Source of the DNA: Peribacillus kribbensis DSM 17871
Lineage (GTDB): Bacteria > Bacillota > Bacilli > Bacillales > DSM-1321
Direction of reading: 5' to 3'
DNA length: 64,000 nucleotides
NCBI RefSeq assembly: GCF_000430765.1
Contig: NZ_KE387240.1
Coordinates: forward strand, 320,196-384,195
Part shown: positions 19,412-28,631 of the stretch, piece after piece
How the letters are laid out: the number at the start of each line of letters is the position of its first letter
Numbering within the stretch: position 1 is the first letter of the stretch
Notes under the pieces: generated by a model
The model's database searches: none
The model's input: the letters and a program-made list of their open reading frames with translations, nothing else
What the model was told of the DNA's origin: nothing
Made by a program: the position numbers and the translations under genes

Positions 19412-20182
19412 ATGGAGGCTGCAGGCATACCTCATATCAAGCTTGAGAATATTAAGAAGGGCTATAACAGCCGCAGTGTTCTGGAAGGATTAAATCTTAC
19501 CATCAGGCAGGGAGAATTTGTAGCCATTGTCGGAAGAAGCGGATGCGGCAAGAGCACACTGCTGCGCCTTCTAGCGGGGCTGGAGTTTTTGGATACAGGG
19601 AGCATTCTCGTAGACGGTGAGGAAATTAATTCTTTAAATAAAAATGCGAGACTGATGTTTCAAGACGGCAGGCTGCTTCCATGGAAGAAAGTAATGGAGA
19701 ATGTCAGTATGGGTCTTCCAAGGGACCACCGGCTGAGAGCCCTGAATGCCCTCGAGAGGGTTGGTCTGAAAGACAGGGCAAACGATTGGCCGGCAAGGCT
19801 CTCGGGCGGCCAGAAGCAGCGGGTTGCCCTTGCAAGGGCTTTGGTGCATAATCCTGCCATCCTCCTTCTTGATGAGCCGCTTGGTGCGCTGGATGCCCTA
19901 ACGCGGCTCGAAATGCAGAGATTGGTTGAACAGCTTTGGAGCGAAAAGAAATTCACTTCTATATTGGTCACACATGATGTCGAGGAAGCAGTAGCGCTTG
20001 CTGACCGGGTCATCCTAATCGAAGAGGGAAGCATTAAATTAGATCAATATATCCCCCTCCCAAGACCGAGACAGAGAGTGCATCCAGGATTTTCGCTCCT
20101 AGTGGAGGAAATCCTGCAGCATATTACAGGACCAGGCGAAGGACCTGCTTTTTTGGGAAACCAAAGGAAGAGAGTCTATTGA
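19412..20182 (+). CDS. SsuB-like ABC ATPase
   Basis: 256 residues. Walker [11 protein letters not shown]-loop in [10 protein letters not shown], signature LSGGQKQR, Walker [13 protein letters not shown] and the H-loop THD are all intact. The LLPWKKV segment after the Q-loop is typical of sulfonate/taurine/nitrate importers. AGGAGGGTGG precedes ATG 19412. The last codons overlap the 3' end of the convergent hydrolase gene, and the stop lies inside a terminator hairpin. Confidence 0.92.
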   Translation: MEAAGIPHIKLENIKKGYNSRSVLEGLNLTIRQGEFVAIVGRSGCGKSTLLRLLAGLEFLDTGSILVDGEEINSLNKNARLMFQDGRLLPWKKVMENVSMGLPRDHRLRALNALERVGLKDRANDWPARLSGGQKQRVALARALVHNPAILLLDEPLGALDALTRLEMQRLVEQLWSEKKFTSILVTHDVEEAVALADRVILIEEGSIKLDQYIPLPRPRQRVHPGFSLLVEEILQHITGPGEGPAFLGNQRKRVY

Positions 20183-20196
20183 GGCTCTCTTTTTTC
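20168..20196 (+). terminator. Terminator overlapping the ssuB-like stop
   Basis: AGAGAG pairs with CTCTCT across the stop codon, followed by six T residues. The stem is short, so efficiency is uncertain. Confidence 0.55.
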
Positions 20197-20973
20197 GTGC
20201 CTGCTATTTTTGAATTTCTGTTTTTTTATAAACGCAATTAATTCTCTATTGACCTCGTCCCAATCTTTTATCAAAGGTGGATTTCCCGCTTTTTTTAGTT
20301 TTACAATTTTACAGTCAGGAAGGGAACGGAAGGGTTCATATATTTGACTGGCATGACGAGTCCCCGTAAGAAGCAGTACTGGGCAGCGGATATCTTTGAT
20401 CCTGGAGGTGAAATTAAACAAGAGAATATCCTTATAATCCGAAATCCAGCTTGCGATGTTTGATTTTCTAAAGTGATTTTTTAGGTCTTCCCTCATATGC
20501 GGGTCCTTTGTCAGACGGGAAGCAGCCAAATGTATGGCTAATTCTTCATTTTCTTTCAAAATCCTTATATTTGCCTGGTAAAAGAATCTTTGCAGCTTTG
20601 TTTCCACCTTTGAAAACCCGTCAAGCATTATTAAGGACAGAATCTTATCAGGAAAATGGACGGCAAAGGTCAAAGCGATCGCACAGCCAGAGGAAAAAGA
20701 AGCTAAATGGACCTGCTGAAGATTCAGCTGATCAAGGAACTGAGCAATTTCTTCCGCCCTGCGCAGGATAGAAGGGGGATCTTCTCTTAATGGGCTGTCC
20801 CCGCTCCCGCTCAAATCAGGTGCCAGAATCCTAAACTTATCCTTCAGGTACAGCGTTTGATAACGGAATATCTTTCTCCCCATGCCGGGAGGATGGATAA
20901 AAAGGACAGGAACTCCTTTTCCTTCTTCCTCGTAATACATATATTTTCCATCCAAGCAAATGTGTTTGATCAT
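20176..20973 (-). CDS. Alpha/beta-hydrolase fold protein with altered catalytic residues
   Basis: 265 residues. The fold is clear: oxyanion loop [18 protein letters not shown], and nucleophile elbow SFSSG with S94. Two usual triad positions are changed. The Asp expected in LLLTGTRD is H207 ([10 protein letters not shown]), and the His expected in the AGHxP motif is N231 (KAGNPP). It may therefore be a pseudoenzyme or use other residues. Convergent with and overlapping the ssuB-like gene by seven bases. Confidence 0.8.
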   Translation of the reverse strand: MIKHICLDGKYMYYEEEGKGVPVLFIHPPGMGRKIFRYQTLYLKDKFRILAPDLSGSGDSPLREDPPSILRRAEEIAQFLDQLNLQQVHLASFSSGCAIALTFAVHFPDKILSLIMLDGFSKVETKLQRFFYQANIRILKENEELAIHLAASRLTKDPHMREDLKNHFRKSNIASWISDYKDILLFNFTSRIKDIRCPVLLLTGTRHASQIYEPFRSLPDCKIVKLKKAGNPPLIKDWDEVNRELIAFIKKQKFKNSRHEKREPQ

Positions 20974-21152
20974 TGGAATCCCTCAAAATTTCATTTTGTA
21001 ATATCTTTCCCATCCTGCTAAAAAATACAAGAAAAAATTTAAAGGGCTGCCAGAAGAAAAAATCAGAGGAAGGCCATACTAAAGGAGACGGAATGTAACC
21101 AGCTTGGATATCAGGCAGGAATATCCTGAGATTTTTGAAAAGGAGCTTTTGT

Positions 21153-22433
21153 ATGGCTAATAAGGAAACAAAAGATAAACAAAAGGTCAGCAATTGGTGC
21201 CTTATAAGCATGGCATCGATTCCCCTTATTATGACTTTGGGCAACTCGATGCTGATTCCTGTTCTGCCAATCCTTGAAAAGAGAGTCCATATCACTCCTT
21301 TTCAATCCAGTCTGATCATTACCAGCTATTCACTAGCATCGATCTTTTTAATTCCGGTCGCTGGATACCTATCGGACCGAATCGGCAGGAAAAAGGTTAT
21401 CGTTCCCAGTCTTATTATCGTTCTTGCAGGAGGCCTCGTTTCTGCTTGGGCCTGCTGGAAAATGGCGTCGCCATTCTGGACCATCATCATCGGCAGGGTC
21501 CTGCAGGGGATTGGAGCTGCCGGGGCTGCACCAATTGTCATGCCTCTTGTTGGGGATTTATATAAAAAAGAAGAAGACGCGAGCTCCTGCCTGGGAATTA
21601 TTGAAACATCCAACACAGCGGGAAAGGTATTAAGCCCGATTTTAGGTTCTTTGCTCGCAGCCTGGTTCTGGTTTCTGCCTTTCTTTTCAATCTCGATATT
21701 CAGTGCGATCTCGATTCTCATGGTTTTGTTCTTCATTAAAGCCCCAAAGAAAATGGAAAAACCCAAGGCCATGAAAGAATTCATAACGAATACGAAGAAA
21801 ATATTCAAAAATGAAGGAAGATGGCTGTATATCATATTCATTGCAGGCTGTTTCGCCATGTTTATTTTATTTGCCGTCCAATTTTATTTATCTCAGGAGC
21901 TAGAAACGAAATATGATTTAAAAGGTATCAAAAAAGGCCTGCTTCTGGCTGTCCCTCTTGCCTTTCTTTGCTTGTCCTCCTTTATAACAGGAAGAAAGAT
22001 TAAAGGCGACAAGAAGCTGATGAAGAAAATCATCTATGGTGCGCTGGTCATTCTTGCTGTTTCAGTCGCCTTCACAAGTACATTTAAAAATATGTATCTC
22101 CTGCTTGGAGCAACCAGTATATTTGGTATATCAGTCGGGCTGCTGCTACCTACACTGGATGCGCTTATCACCGAAAACATAGAAAAAGAAGAACGCGGCA
22201 CCATTACGTCCTTCTATAGTTCGGCAAGATTTATCGGAGTTGCGGTCGGGCCTCCTTTCATGGCCTTTCTCTTGAAGGGAAGCCCATTCTGGGGCTTTAT
22301 CGGATCAGCTGCTGGATCCCTGGTATTGGTGTTCCTGGTGAAAAAATTCATCAGGGTAGAGGATGAGTCACCTAGAGAGCCAAAAGGAAAAAATAACAAA
22401 TCGATGACAAGGCCGGAGCCGGCTCCGCAATAA
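21153..22433 (+). CDS. MFS exporter, DHA1 type (paralogue of the 15652 gene)
   Basis: About 426 residues with 12 membrane helices. ATG 21153 is chosen, eight bases after AAAGGAG; a TTG at 21135 overlaps that site. Key motifs are [30 protein letters not shown] and SSARFIGVAVGPP. Strong block similarity to the minus-strand MFS protein 4-5 kb upstream suggests an old duplication with the ssu-like operon between them. The C-terminus is long and basic. Substrate unknown. Confidence 0.88.
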   Translation: MANKETKDKQKVSNWCLISMASIPLIMTLGNSMLIPVLPILEKRVHITPFQSSLIITSYSLASIFLIPVAGYLSDRIGRKKVIVPSLIIVLAGGLVSAWACWKMASPFWTIIIGRVLQGIGAAGAAPIVMPLVGDLYKKEEDASSCLGIIETSNTAGKVLSPILGSLLAAWFWFLPFFSISIFSAISILMVLFFIKAPKKMEKPKAMKEFITNTKKIFKNEGRWLYIIFIAGCFAMFILFAVQFYLSQELETKYDLKGIKKGLLLAVPLAFLCLSSFITGRKIKGDKKLMKKIIYGALVILAVSVAFTSTFKNMYLLLGATSIFGISVGLLLPTLDALITENIEKEERGTITSFYSSARFIGVAVGPPFMAFLLKGSPFWGFIGSAAGSLVLVFLVKKFIRVEDESPREPKGKNNKSMTRPEPAPQ

Positions 22434-22465
22434 ATTCTTTCAAAATAAAGACAGGAGTTGATTCC

Positions 22466-22621
22466 ATGACAAAAGGGCAGGACGATTTAAAACAATATAG
22501 AATGCCTGAACTATTAAGGGAAAAAAAGAACTTTCATTATCGTGTGGGATATACGGCTACAACTGGAAACCGTACAGGCAATGGACCGGAACCTTCCAAA
22601 AGGTCTGACTTAGAACACTAG
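22466..22621 (+). CDS. Small hydrophilic protein, 51 residues
   Basis: ATG 22466 follows ACAGGAG with good spacing and lies 32 bases after the MFS gene, so it is probably cotranscribed. The product is polar, with a KNFHYRVGYTATTGN stretch, and has no membrane segment. It was not recognised as a known family. A terminator follows it. Confidence 0.55.
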   Translation: MTKGQDDLKQYRMPELLREKKNFHYRVGYTATTGNRTGNGPEPSKRSDLEH

Positions 22622-22641
22622 AAATCGGATCAATTCAAGGT

Positions 22642-22684
22642 AAAAAGGGTTTGAAATGAATGCCTTCATTTCAGGCCCTTTTTG
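22642..22684 (+). terminator. Terminator after the MFS/small-protein unit
   Basis: Stem AAAAAGGG...TTGAAATGAA with TTCATTTCA...CCCTTTTT, ending in a T run. Confidence 0.8.
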
Positions 22685-22720
22685 ATTTGTTAAAAATTTT
22701 CCAAGAAAAAGCTTTTTAAC

Positions 22721-22738
22721 GTAACAGTGTTATGTTAC
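22721..22738 (+). promoter_or_regulatory. Palindromic operator candidate before yhbD
   Basis: GTAACA-GTGTTA-TGTTAC is a perfect 6-6-6 inverted repeat, 25 bases before the yhbD start. The adjacent gene encodes a protein with a MerR-like helix-turn-helix, so autoregulation is plausible. Confidence 0.5.
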
Positions 22739-22762
22739 ATTAAAAAGGAAGGGGGATTAATC

Positions 22763-23386
22763 ATGGAAGAACAATTAATTTCCAAAAAGGATCTGCTTGA
22801 GTTAACCGGGATATCGTATGGGCAGTTGTACAGATGGAAAAGAAAAAATCTGATCCCAGAAGATTGGTTTGTGAGAAAATCCACTTTTACAGGACAGGAG
22901 ACTTTTTTTCCAAAGAGCCAAATATTAGGCCGGATTTCTAAGATCCAAAATATGAAGGAAGATTTGTCCCTGGATGATATTGCGGATTTATTGGCACCCG
23001 GACAGACAGACTTTGCTATCCTACCTGAAGAGCTATTGAAGAGAAATTGGGTATCTGAAGCAAGCGTACAGCGTTACCTAGAATTCCTGCCGGGGAAATC
23101 CAGCTTTTCCTTTTTTGATATCGTGTTTATTTCCATTCTGAATCAACTACTGTTGTCGGGAGATGTTCATATCCAGGAAGGAAAAATGGCAGTAGAATTC
23201 CTTGACAGACATTTGGAACTGGTAAAAGAGGGCAGATACAGCCTTGTCCTTTCAAGAAAAATGGGTGTAACTTCGTGTTTTCTTATAAAGAATCCGGAAG
23301 CAATGGCGGCCGATAGCGAAACAAAAATAGTCGTGAATGTGGATCTGGAAAAGCTTGGAGAGAGCATCAAAAATAAAATTCAATAG
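22763..23386 (+). CDS. yhbD: YhbD family (DUF4004) protein with MerR-like DNA-binding domain
   Basis: 207 residues from ATG 22763, which follows GAAGGGGG; an upstream ATG at 22727 lies inside the operator. Residues about 5-75 form a MerR-type winged helix (KDLLELTGISYGQLYRWKRK). The rest is the DUF4004 domain. In B. subtilis yhbD precedes the bactofilin genes yhbE and yhbF, and the same order is seen here with one bactofilin. It may control its own operon through the palindrome upstream. Confidence 0.85.
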   Translation: MEEQLISKKDLLELTGISYGQLYRWKRKNLIPEDWFVRKSTFTGQETFFPKSQILGRISKIQNMKEDLSLDDIADLLAPGQTDFAILPEELLKRNWVSEASVQRYLEFLPGKSSFSFFDIVFISILNQLLLSGDVHIQEGKMAVEFLDRHLELVKEGRYSLVLSRKMGVTSCFLIKNPEAMAADSETKIVVNVDLEKLGESIKNKIQ

Positions 23387-23398
23387 GAGATGAATCGA

Positions 23399-24136
23399 AT
23401 GGTTACAGAAACAAAATATCCGTTAAAAATCAATGGTTCAATGACTGTCCCGGGGGGAAGCTTTACAGATGTGCATGTCAATGGATCGGGAAAAATCACG
23501 AGTGATGTAAATTGTGATTCCTTTCATATCAACGGTCATTCCTCTGTCCTTGGTAATATAAAAGCAGCAGGAGAAATCACCATTAATGGCAAAGCAGATA
23601 TAAAGGGAAGTGTTAAGGCAGATGAAATAGAGGTGAATGGAAAAGCGGAAGTGAAAGGGGCCTTGGAAGCAGGAGATATAAAGGTAAATGGGAACCTTAA
23701 GCTTTTTGGGAATGTGACAGCGGAGGATTTCGTCTCAAAGGGAAAAACAGTCATTGAGGGGAATTGTGAAGCGGAAGACTTTGTCTCGAGGGGGACGATT
23801 CATATCAGTGAACTGCTGAATGCCGATTCCATTGATATAAAGCTGATAGATGATAGCTTTATTAAAGAAATGGGAGGAGAAGAAATTGAAGTGAGGAGAG
23901 ACAGCTCAGCTCCAATTCTGGGCAGGCTGTTGAGCTTATTGGGTAGCTCCAAATCCTGCATGCTTACTTCTGATAGTATCGAAGGAGACCAGATATACCT
24001 GGAATATACATCCGCAGGCACAGTCAGGGGAAATGATGTACGGATTGGCCCGGGCTGCAACATCGGGCGCCTGGAATATAAAAATGAAATGTCGGTTGAT
24101 CCTTCCTCAGAAGTTAAGGAGGCTGTTCAAAATTAA
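23399..24136 (+). CDS. Bactofilin / polymer-forming cytoskeletal protein (YhbE/YhbF type)
   Basis: About 245 residues. ATG 23399 is chosen, nine bases after GGAG; ATG 23390 touches the site. The protein is built of short valine/glycine-rich beta-helix rungs such as KAAGEITINGKADIKGSV repeated from residues about 20-150, the bactofilin right-handed beta-helix. In B. subtilis the related BacE/BacF self-assemble and influence flagellar assembly. It lies 12 bases after yhbD, forming one operon. Confidence 0.88.
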   Translation: MVTETKYPLKINGSMTVPGGSFTDVHVNGSGKITSDVNCDSFHINGHSSVLGNIKAAGEITINGKADIKGSVKADEIEVNGKAEVKGALEAGDIKVNGNLKLFGNVTAEDFVSKGKTVIEGNCEAEDFVSRGTIHISELLNADSIDIKLIDDSFIKEMGGEEIEVRRDSSAPILGRLLSLLGSSKSCMLTSDSIEGDQIYLEYTSAGTVRGNDVRIGPGCNIGRLEYKNEMSVDPSSEVKEAVQN

Positions 24137-24142
24137 GCGGGG

Positions 24143-24190
24143 AAAAAACCCATCGCGTTCCTCCTGAAAAAGGCGCGATGGGCTTTTGTT
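24143..24190. terminator. Terminator between bactofilin and MMPL genes
   Basis: CCCATCGCG pairs with CGCGATGGG, flanked by an A run and a T run; it serves both convergent genes. Confidence 0.85.
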
Positions 24191-26340
24191 TATCCTTTCT
24201 GCTTCATTCCTTTTCTGGAGGAAAAAGGCAGCCACCAATTCCAATCACCCAGAAGCTTCATTAAGGATGGCACAAGAATAAGCCTGATGATTGTGGCATC
24301 AATCAGAATGGCGATCGCAATTCCTACACCGATCTGTTTTACTGGCATAACCCCTGTAAAAGCGAAAGCCCCTGTTATGACAATCATGATTAGAGCTGCG
24401 GATGTAATGATTTTACTGGTCGAAGCCAGCCCCTCCACTGTAGCAAGATCATTATCAGAAGTTTCCAGGTAAATCTCCTGAATCCGCGATATAAGGAATA
24501 CTTCATAATCCATGCTTAATCCGAAAACCAGGCTGAAGACAAAGACAGGCAGCATTAAAGCGATATCCGCACTGCCCAGTCCGAAATGGCCTCCCTCAAA
24601 GATCCAGACGAGAATTCCGAAGGTGGAAGTCAGACCGATCATATTCATCGCTATGGCCTTAAAAGGAATAATAATGGAACGGAAGGCAGCCATTAGGATG
24701 AAGAATGTGGATAGCAGGACAATGGCCAAACCAATCCACACCTTGGCATAAATCTCATCAAAAATTTCCTGATAAAATTTAACTCCTCCTCCAAAATGCA
24801 AAGGATAGTCCCATTTTCTTTCACTCCATTTCCTGACCCAGTCCTTCGCAGTCTTTGACTTTTCTTCCTCTTTTAGTGTGACAGTAAGAAGAATCCTGTC
24901 ATTTTTTATAAATTGGTTTATATAAGGTCCAGCCTGTTTCTTAAACTCCGGGCTCTGAAATGCAGCTAAGAGTTTTGGCGGAGACTCAATCCCCGAGACA
25001 GAATAGAGTGATTCTACATAGGAAACTGCGGGATCATCCTGAAGTTCCTGTGTAAGATGCTTCATTTCAGCAAGCCCTTCCTTGTCCAGCCATCCGCCTT
25101 TTTTGTCAGCCGTTACATACACAGTGCTGCCGCGGTCTAAGTGAAAAGTGTCATTGAGTTTCTCCATCGCCTGCCTTGAATCATAATGAGCGGGAAGAGC
25201 ATCGACTTCAGGGATGGCTAGGACAATCCCGCGGACCGGCACAATGCCAATAAGCAGCACGGCCAGGGCAAGCAGACTGTTTAACAGGGGATGCTTCATC
25301 ATCATGGCTGAAAAGCGTTTCCAAGACTTAGATTGAGTATGCCTGTTTTTAATTACATTCCATTTATTGATATTCTCACCCAGCAGGACCATTAGAGAAG
25401 GAAGAAGGGTCAGTGCCGATAAGACTGCGACTGCGACAACCACCATTCCGCCGATTGCGACTGTCCTGAATATGGCAATATCAATCACCATCATGGCAGC
25501 TAAGCCGATAAATACGCATAATGCTGAAAAGAGGATCGACTTTCCCGCCGTTCTGATTGTAATTTCTATCGCCCTGTTCTTATCCCCTGTTGTTAATTCT
25601 TCCCTGAAACGGTTGATGAATAATAAAGCAAAATCAATGCTTAAGGAAAGTCCGATCATGGGAATCACATTTAACACAAACACGGATAGCTGCATGGCAC
25701 CTGCAAGCAGGGATAAAATACCGAAGGAAATAACAACTGTGATTCCGCCTACAATAATGGGGATGAGGGATGCTGCCAGACTGCCAAAAGCGAATAAGAG
25801 GACAATCAATGCCACCGGAAGTCCGATCAGCTCTGCTCTTTTCAAATCTTCCTGACTCGCCTTATTCATATCCTCAACAACCACCGGCGTTCCTGTTATC
25901 GATATTCCTTTTACTCCGGAATATAAATCTTTAATTTTGTCTGTTTCATCCTTCACTTCATCTTTGGACTTATTAAACTGGATAACGGCATACGCAAGGT
26001 TTTTTTTGAAGAGCTTCGGCTGGGTAAGAGGCGATTGGATTCCGTTATCAATTTTTAAGTTTTCGGCCCTCGACAATTGCCTTGAAATGGTCTGCCTGAA
26101 TTCTGTTTCGGACTGTCCTTTTTGACGTTCAAATACGACCAGGATCGTCGTCATAGAAAAATCAAAATACCGATTCAGCTCTTTCTCCACCTGTTTAAAC
26201 TCTCCATCTGTTTCAAATCCATCACCCTTTAGATGAGAAGGCAGTTTAAGGGCTGATGTGCTTAATCCCAGTAAAAAAATAATCCATATGGCCGCCAGCC
26301 ACTTTCTGTGCCTGATCACTAATCTGCTGATTGCTTCCAT
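24190..26340 (-). CDS. MMPL family RND transporter (YdfJ-like)
   Basis: 716 residues with two repeats of one plus five membrane helices, each preceded by a large extracytoplasmic loop (about residues 40-170 and 370-530). The proton-relay Asp/Tyr pairs of MMPL pumps are visible in GLSLSIDFALLF and FGLSMDYEVFLI. The length fits B. subtilis YdfJ and Gram-positive MmpL proteins, which export lipids, siderophores or drugs. Single gene with an ATG start; substrate unknown. Confidence 0.9.
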   Translation of the reverse strand: MEAISRLVIRHRKWLAAIWIIFLLGLSTSALKLPSHLKGDGFETDGEFKQVEKELNRYFDFSMTTILVVFERQKGQSETEFRQTISRQLSRAENLKIDNGIQSPLTQPKLFKKNLAYAVIQFNKSKDEVKDETDKIKDLYSGVKGISITGTPVVVEDMNKASQEDLKRAELIGLPVALIVLLFAFGSLAASLIPIIVGGITVVISFGILSLLAGAMQLSVFVLNVIPMIGLSLSIDFALLFINRFREELTTGDKNRAIEITIRTAGKSILFSALCVFIGLAAMMVIDIAIFRTVAIGGMVVVAVAVLSALTLLPSLMVLLGENINKWNVIKNRHTQSKSWKRFSAMMMKHPLLNSLLALAVLLIGIVPVRGIVLAIPEVDALPAHYDSRQAMEKLNDTFHLDRGSTVYVTADKKGGWLDKEGLAEMKHLTQELQDDPAVSYVESLYSVSGIESPPKLLAAFQSPEFKKQAGPYINQFIKNDRILLTVTLKEEEKSKTAKDWVRKWSERKWDYPLHFGGGVKFYQEIFDEIYAKVWIGLAIVLLSTFFILMAAFRSIIIPFKAIAMNMIGLTSTFGILVWIFEGGHFGLGSADIALMLPVFVFSLVFGLSMDYEVFLISRIQEIYLETSDNDLATVEGLASTSKIITSAALIMIVITGAFAFTGVMPVKQIGVGIAIAILIDATIIRLILVPSLMKLLGDWNWWLPFSSRKGMKQKG

Positions 26341-26521
26341 TCCGCACTCCCCCTATAAAATCCCTTAAGCAGTTTATACCTTAAAATTCCATTCTTCATT
26401 CTCTATTATGCCATCAATTTTTTTCTTCTGTATAAAAAAACAGGTTTCACATATCCTAAGTGCAATATTTGATACAGGCAGGAGAAGCAGCGGCTGCCGG
26501 TACTCTCTGGGAGGAATTTAT

Positions 26522-26722
26522 ATGTATGGCAAAAAAGCGCCTCTGGAATTGGAACCGATAATTGAAAGTACAGATGTTTACTCCTGTATCGGGGAATCCT
26601 GCAATGGCTGGATGAGGAAAGAATTCGTCTCTGATACATTGACCTGTCCGCTATGCGGCAGCAATATGTCAGAAGAAGTAAGAGAACTGCCGCAAATGAA
26701 AAAAAGCTATAACTTTTACTGA
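26522..26722 (+). CDS. ydjO: YdjO-like cold-inducible zinc-ribbon protein
   Basis: 66 residues. ATG 26522 follows GGGAGGA. A CxxxxCNGW...CPLCG zinc ribbon and the DVYSCIGESCNGWMRKEF pattern match B. subtilis YdjO, described as cold-inducible. Function unknown. Single gene with its own terminator. Confidence 0.82.
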   Translation: MYGKKAPLELEPIIESTDVYSCIGESCNGWMRKEFVSDTLTCPLCGSNMSEEVRELPQMKKSYNFY

Positions 26723-26742
26723 TTGGTCAATACAAATGACAA

Positions 26743-26772
26743 AAGGAACAGCCAGGGCTGTTCTTTTTTTAT
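26743..26772 (+). terminator. Terminator after ydjO
   Basis: Stem AAGGAACAGCC/GGCTGTTCTT with a three-base loop and a run of T residues. Confidence 0.85.
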
Positions 26773-26900
26773 TATCTAAAAGATCAGGCATGTTTGTATG
26801 GAAAATACCATCCAGTTGCCAAAAAACAGGGAGAGTGTCAAAATAATAGAGAAGATTATGAATACATCCAAGCTGGAAATTTAGATAAAGAGGGTTTGTT

Positions 26901-27719
26901 ATGTTTGACTATCATGTACACACGAGCTTTTCAGCCGATTCAAAGATGCCGATGGATACGGCCTGCCAGACTGCCATTGAAGCTGGAGTGAAGGAAATTG
27001 CCTTCACTGAGCATATGGATTATTTTTATCCTAACTGTGATTTGACATTCGAATTCGATTATGGGGAGTATTCAGGAATGGTGGATCTGCTGAGAGGCCG
27101 GTATGGCTCCAGATTAACTATTCGGAAGGCCGTGGAGATAGGCATACACCCTTATACTTACCTCCAAAGTAAAAAATTCACTGATACAAATGAATTTGAT
27201 TTTATCATTGGATCTGTTCATATTGCCGATAATTTAGATTTGCATAACGGAGATTATTTTAAAGGAAAAAGCCTCAAAGAGGCGCTTGAGACCTACTTTA
27301 TTACCATTAATACCTATGTTAAAGAGTATCAGGATTTTAATGTCCTTGGCCATTTAACGCTTATTAAACGCTATCTTCATTATGTAAATTCTCATTGGGA
27401 AAAAGTAGATTGGTCCCTTTATTACGAAATCATTGAGGATACCTTTAAGGCGTTAATCCAGACTTCAAGGGGAATCGAAGTGAATTTATCGGGATACAGA
27501 TACCGGATTGACAGTCCTCTTCCTAATCTGCCATTTATTCAATTATATAAGGAAGCGGGAGGAGAGATTATTACTGTCGGAACGGATGCACACAGCCGGC
27601 ATTTTGTAGGAAAACATCTTGAGATAGGATACAGCCTTCTAAAAAAGGCAGGATTTGAATATATTACCAGCTTTGAACAGCGGAAACCAACATTTCATAA
27701 GTTAACAGATAGTATATAA
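26901..27719 (+). CDS. hisJ: Histidinol-phosphatase, HisJ/PHP family
   Basis: 272 residues, PHP-type metal phosphatase. Metal ligands are visible in DYHVHTSFSADS (N-terminus), FTEHMDYF, the IIGSVHI strand and the C-terminal VGTDAHSRH. In bacilli this enzyme hydrolyses L-histidinol phosphate in histidine synthesis, usually encoded away from the his operon, as here. PHP proteins can have other phosphoester substrates, so the assignment is by family. Confidence 0.85.
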   Translation: MFDYHVHTSFSADSKMPMDTACQTAIEAGVKEIAFTEHMDYFYPNCDLTFEFDYGEYSGMVDLLRGRYGSRLTIRKAVEIGIHPYTYLQSKKFTDTNEFDFIIGSVHIADNLDLHNGDYFKGKSLKEALETYFITINTYVKEYQDFNVLGHLTLIKRYLHYVNSHWEKVDWSLYYEIIEDTFKALIQTSRGIEVNLSGYRYRIDSPLPNLPFIQLYKEAGGEIITVGTDAHSRHFVGKHLEIGYSLLKKAGFEYITSFEQRKPTFHKLTDSI

Positions 27720-27732
27720 GTATTCTCAAATG

Positions 27733-27815
27733 AAGAGGCTGCCTTTTAAAGTCTGATTTGCTAAAGATAGATTCATTCAAAAGCGAAACCTGACTTCCTA
27801 AAGACAGCCTTTTTA
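27733..27815. terminator. Possible terminator between hisJ and yodC
   Basis: AGGCTGCCTTT (27734) can pair with AAAGACAGCCT (27797), followed by TTTTTACT, but the loop is long (about 50 bases). Low certainty. Confidence 0.4.
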
Positions 27816-27818
27816 CTA

Positions 27819-28427
27819 TTATAGCCAGGTGGAAATGGTTTTTACATCGAGCCGTGTAGTCTCTCTTCCTGGTTGTAATGCCTTTCCAATCGTAATAAGC
27901 ATGATTGGTTCGTATCGGGATTCTATTTCGAATTCTTCAATAAGGCCTGAAGAATTAAAACCGCCGATTGGACAAGTATCCCAGCCTTTAGCTTTTGCAG
28001 CCAGCATTAGCTGCATAGCGGCAAGGGAAGCATTGAGATAAGCAGCCGTCAGGGCTTTCTCTTTGTTTTGATAGGCACGATTCACTTGTCCTGCAAGGAC
28101 ATCCTTAACTTCGGGGCTCATACGTCCAGCTTCCACATCAGGTCCGAAAACAGGTTCAACTTTCTTTTGAACTTCCTTGTCACCCAGTACAGCAATCACG
28201 GCAGATGATTCAACAATCTGGGCCTGATTAAAAGCGAGGGGAAATAATTTCTGTTTGGATTCTTTAGAAGAGAAGACCATAAAGTGCCAGTGCTGAAGGT
28301 TCCATGCAGATGGCGCCCTTCCCGCAAGTGCAAGCAACTCGGATAGTTCTGATCTGGAAATCTCTACATTCGGGTCGTATACTTTTACCGAACGTCTTTC
28401 TTCTATAATATTGATTAAGTTAGACAT
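27819..28427 (-). CDS. yodC: Nitroreductase family protein YodC
   Basis: 202 residues, the same length as B. subtilis YodC, with matching blocks: APSAWNLQHWHF, QIVESSAV, LNASLAAMQLMLAAKAKGWD and CPIGGFN. A cytoplasmic FMN-dependent NAD(P)H oxidoreductase of the nitroreductase superfamily; the physiological substrate is unknown. Single gene. Confidence 0.9.
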   Translation of the reverse strand: MSNLINIIEERRSVKVYDPNVEISRSELSELLALAGRAPSAWNLQHWHFMVFSSKESKQKLFPLAFNQAQIVESSAVIAVLGDKEVQKKVEPVFGPDVEAGRMSPEVKDVLAGQVNRAYQNKEKALTAAYLNASLAAMQLMLAAKAKGWDTCPIGGFNSSGLIEEFEIESRYEPIMLITIGKALQPGRETTRLDVKTISTWL

Positions 28428-28534
28428 GCTGATCCTCCACTCTGTTGTAAACGTAATTCATCTCAACTGTATAGTAGATTAATGACTTAGGTCAATGGAA
28501 TTGCTTAAAGATTCACGAACTTTGGAAAAGGAAA

Positions 28535-28605
28535 AAAGCGCCTCGGTCATCCTTCCAGGCTGGGAGCTGTTCCTCATATGGAAACAGTTCCAGGCCGGAT
28601 ATCAG
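28535..28605 (-). terminator. Hairpin downstream of yidC2, possible terminator
   Basis: A long imperfect stem (CTGGGAGCTGTTCC with GGAAACAGTTCCAG, loop TCATAT) lies 3' of yidC2. On the minus strand a TTTTTT run follows about 15 bases after it, which is far for an intrinsic terminator. Confidence 0.4.
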
Positions 28606-28631
28606 ACACGAGACACCCTCTGAAAAATATC

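Noticed and set aside
21326..21859. 177-codon minus-strand frame inside the MFS gene
   Set aside because: Shadow of conserved transporter helices on the other strand; no site or family pattern.
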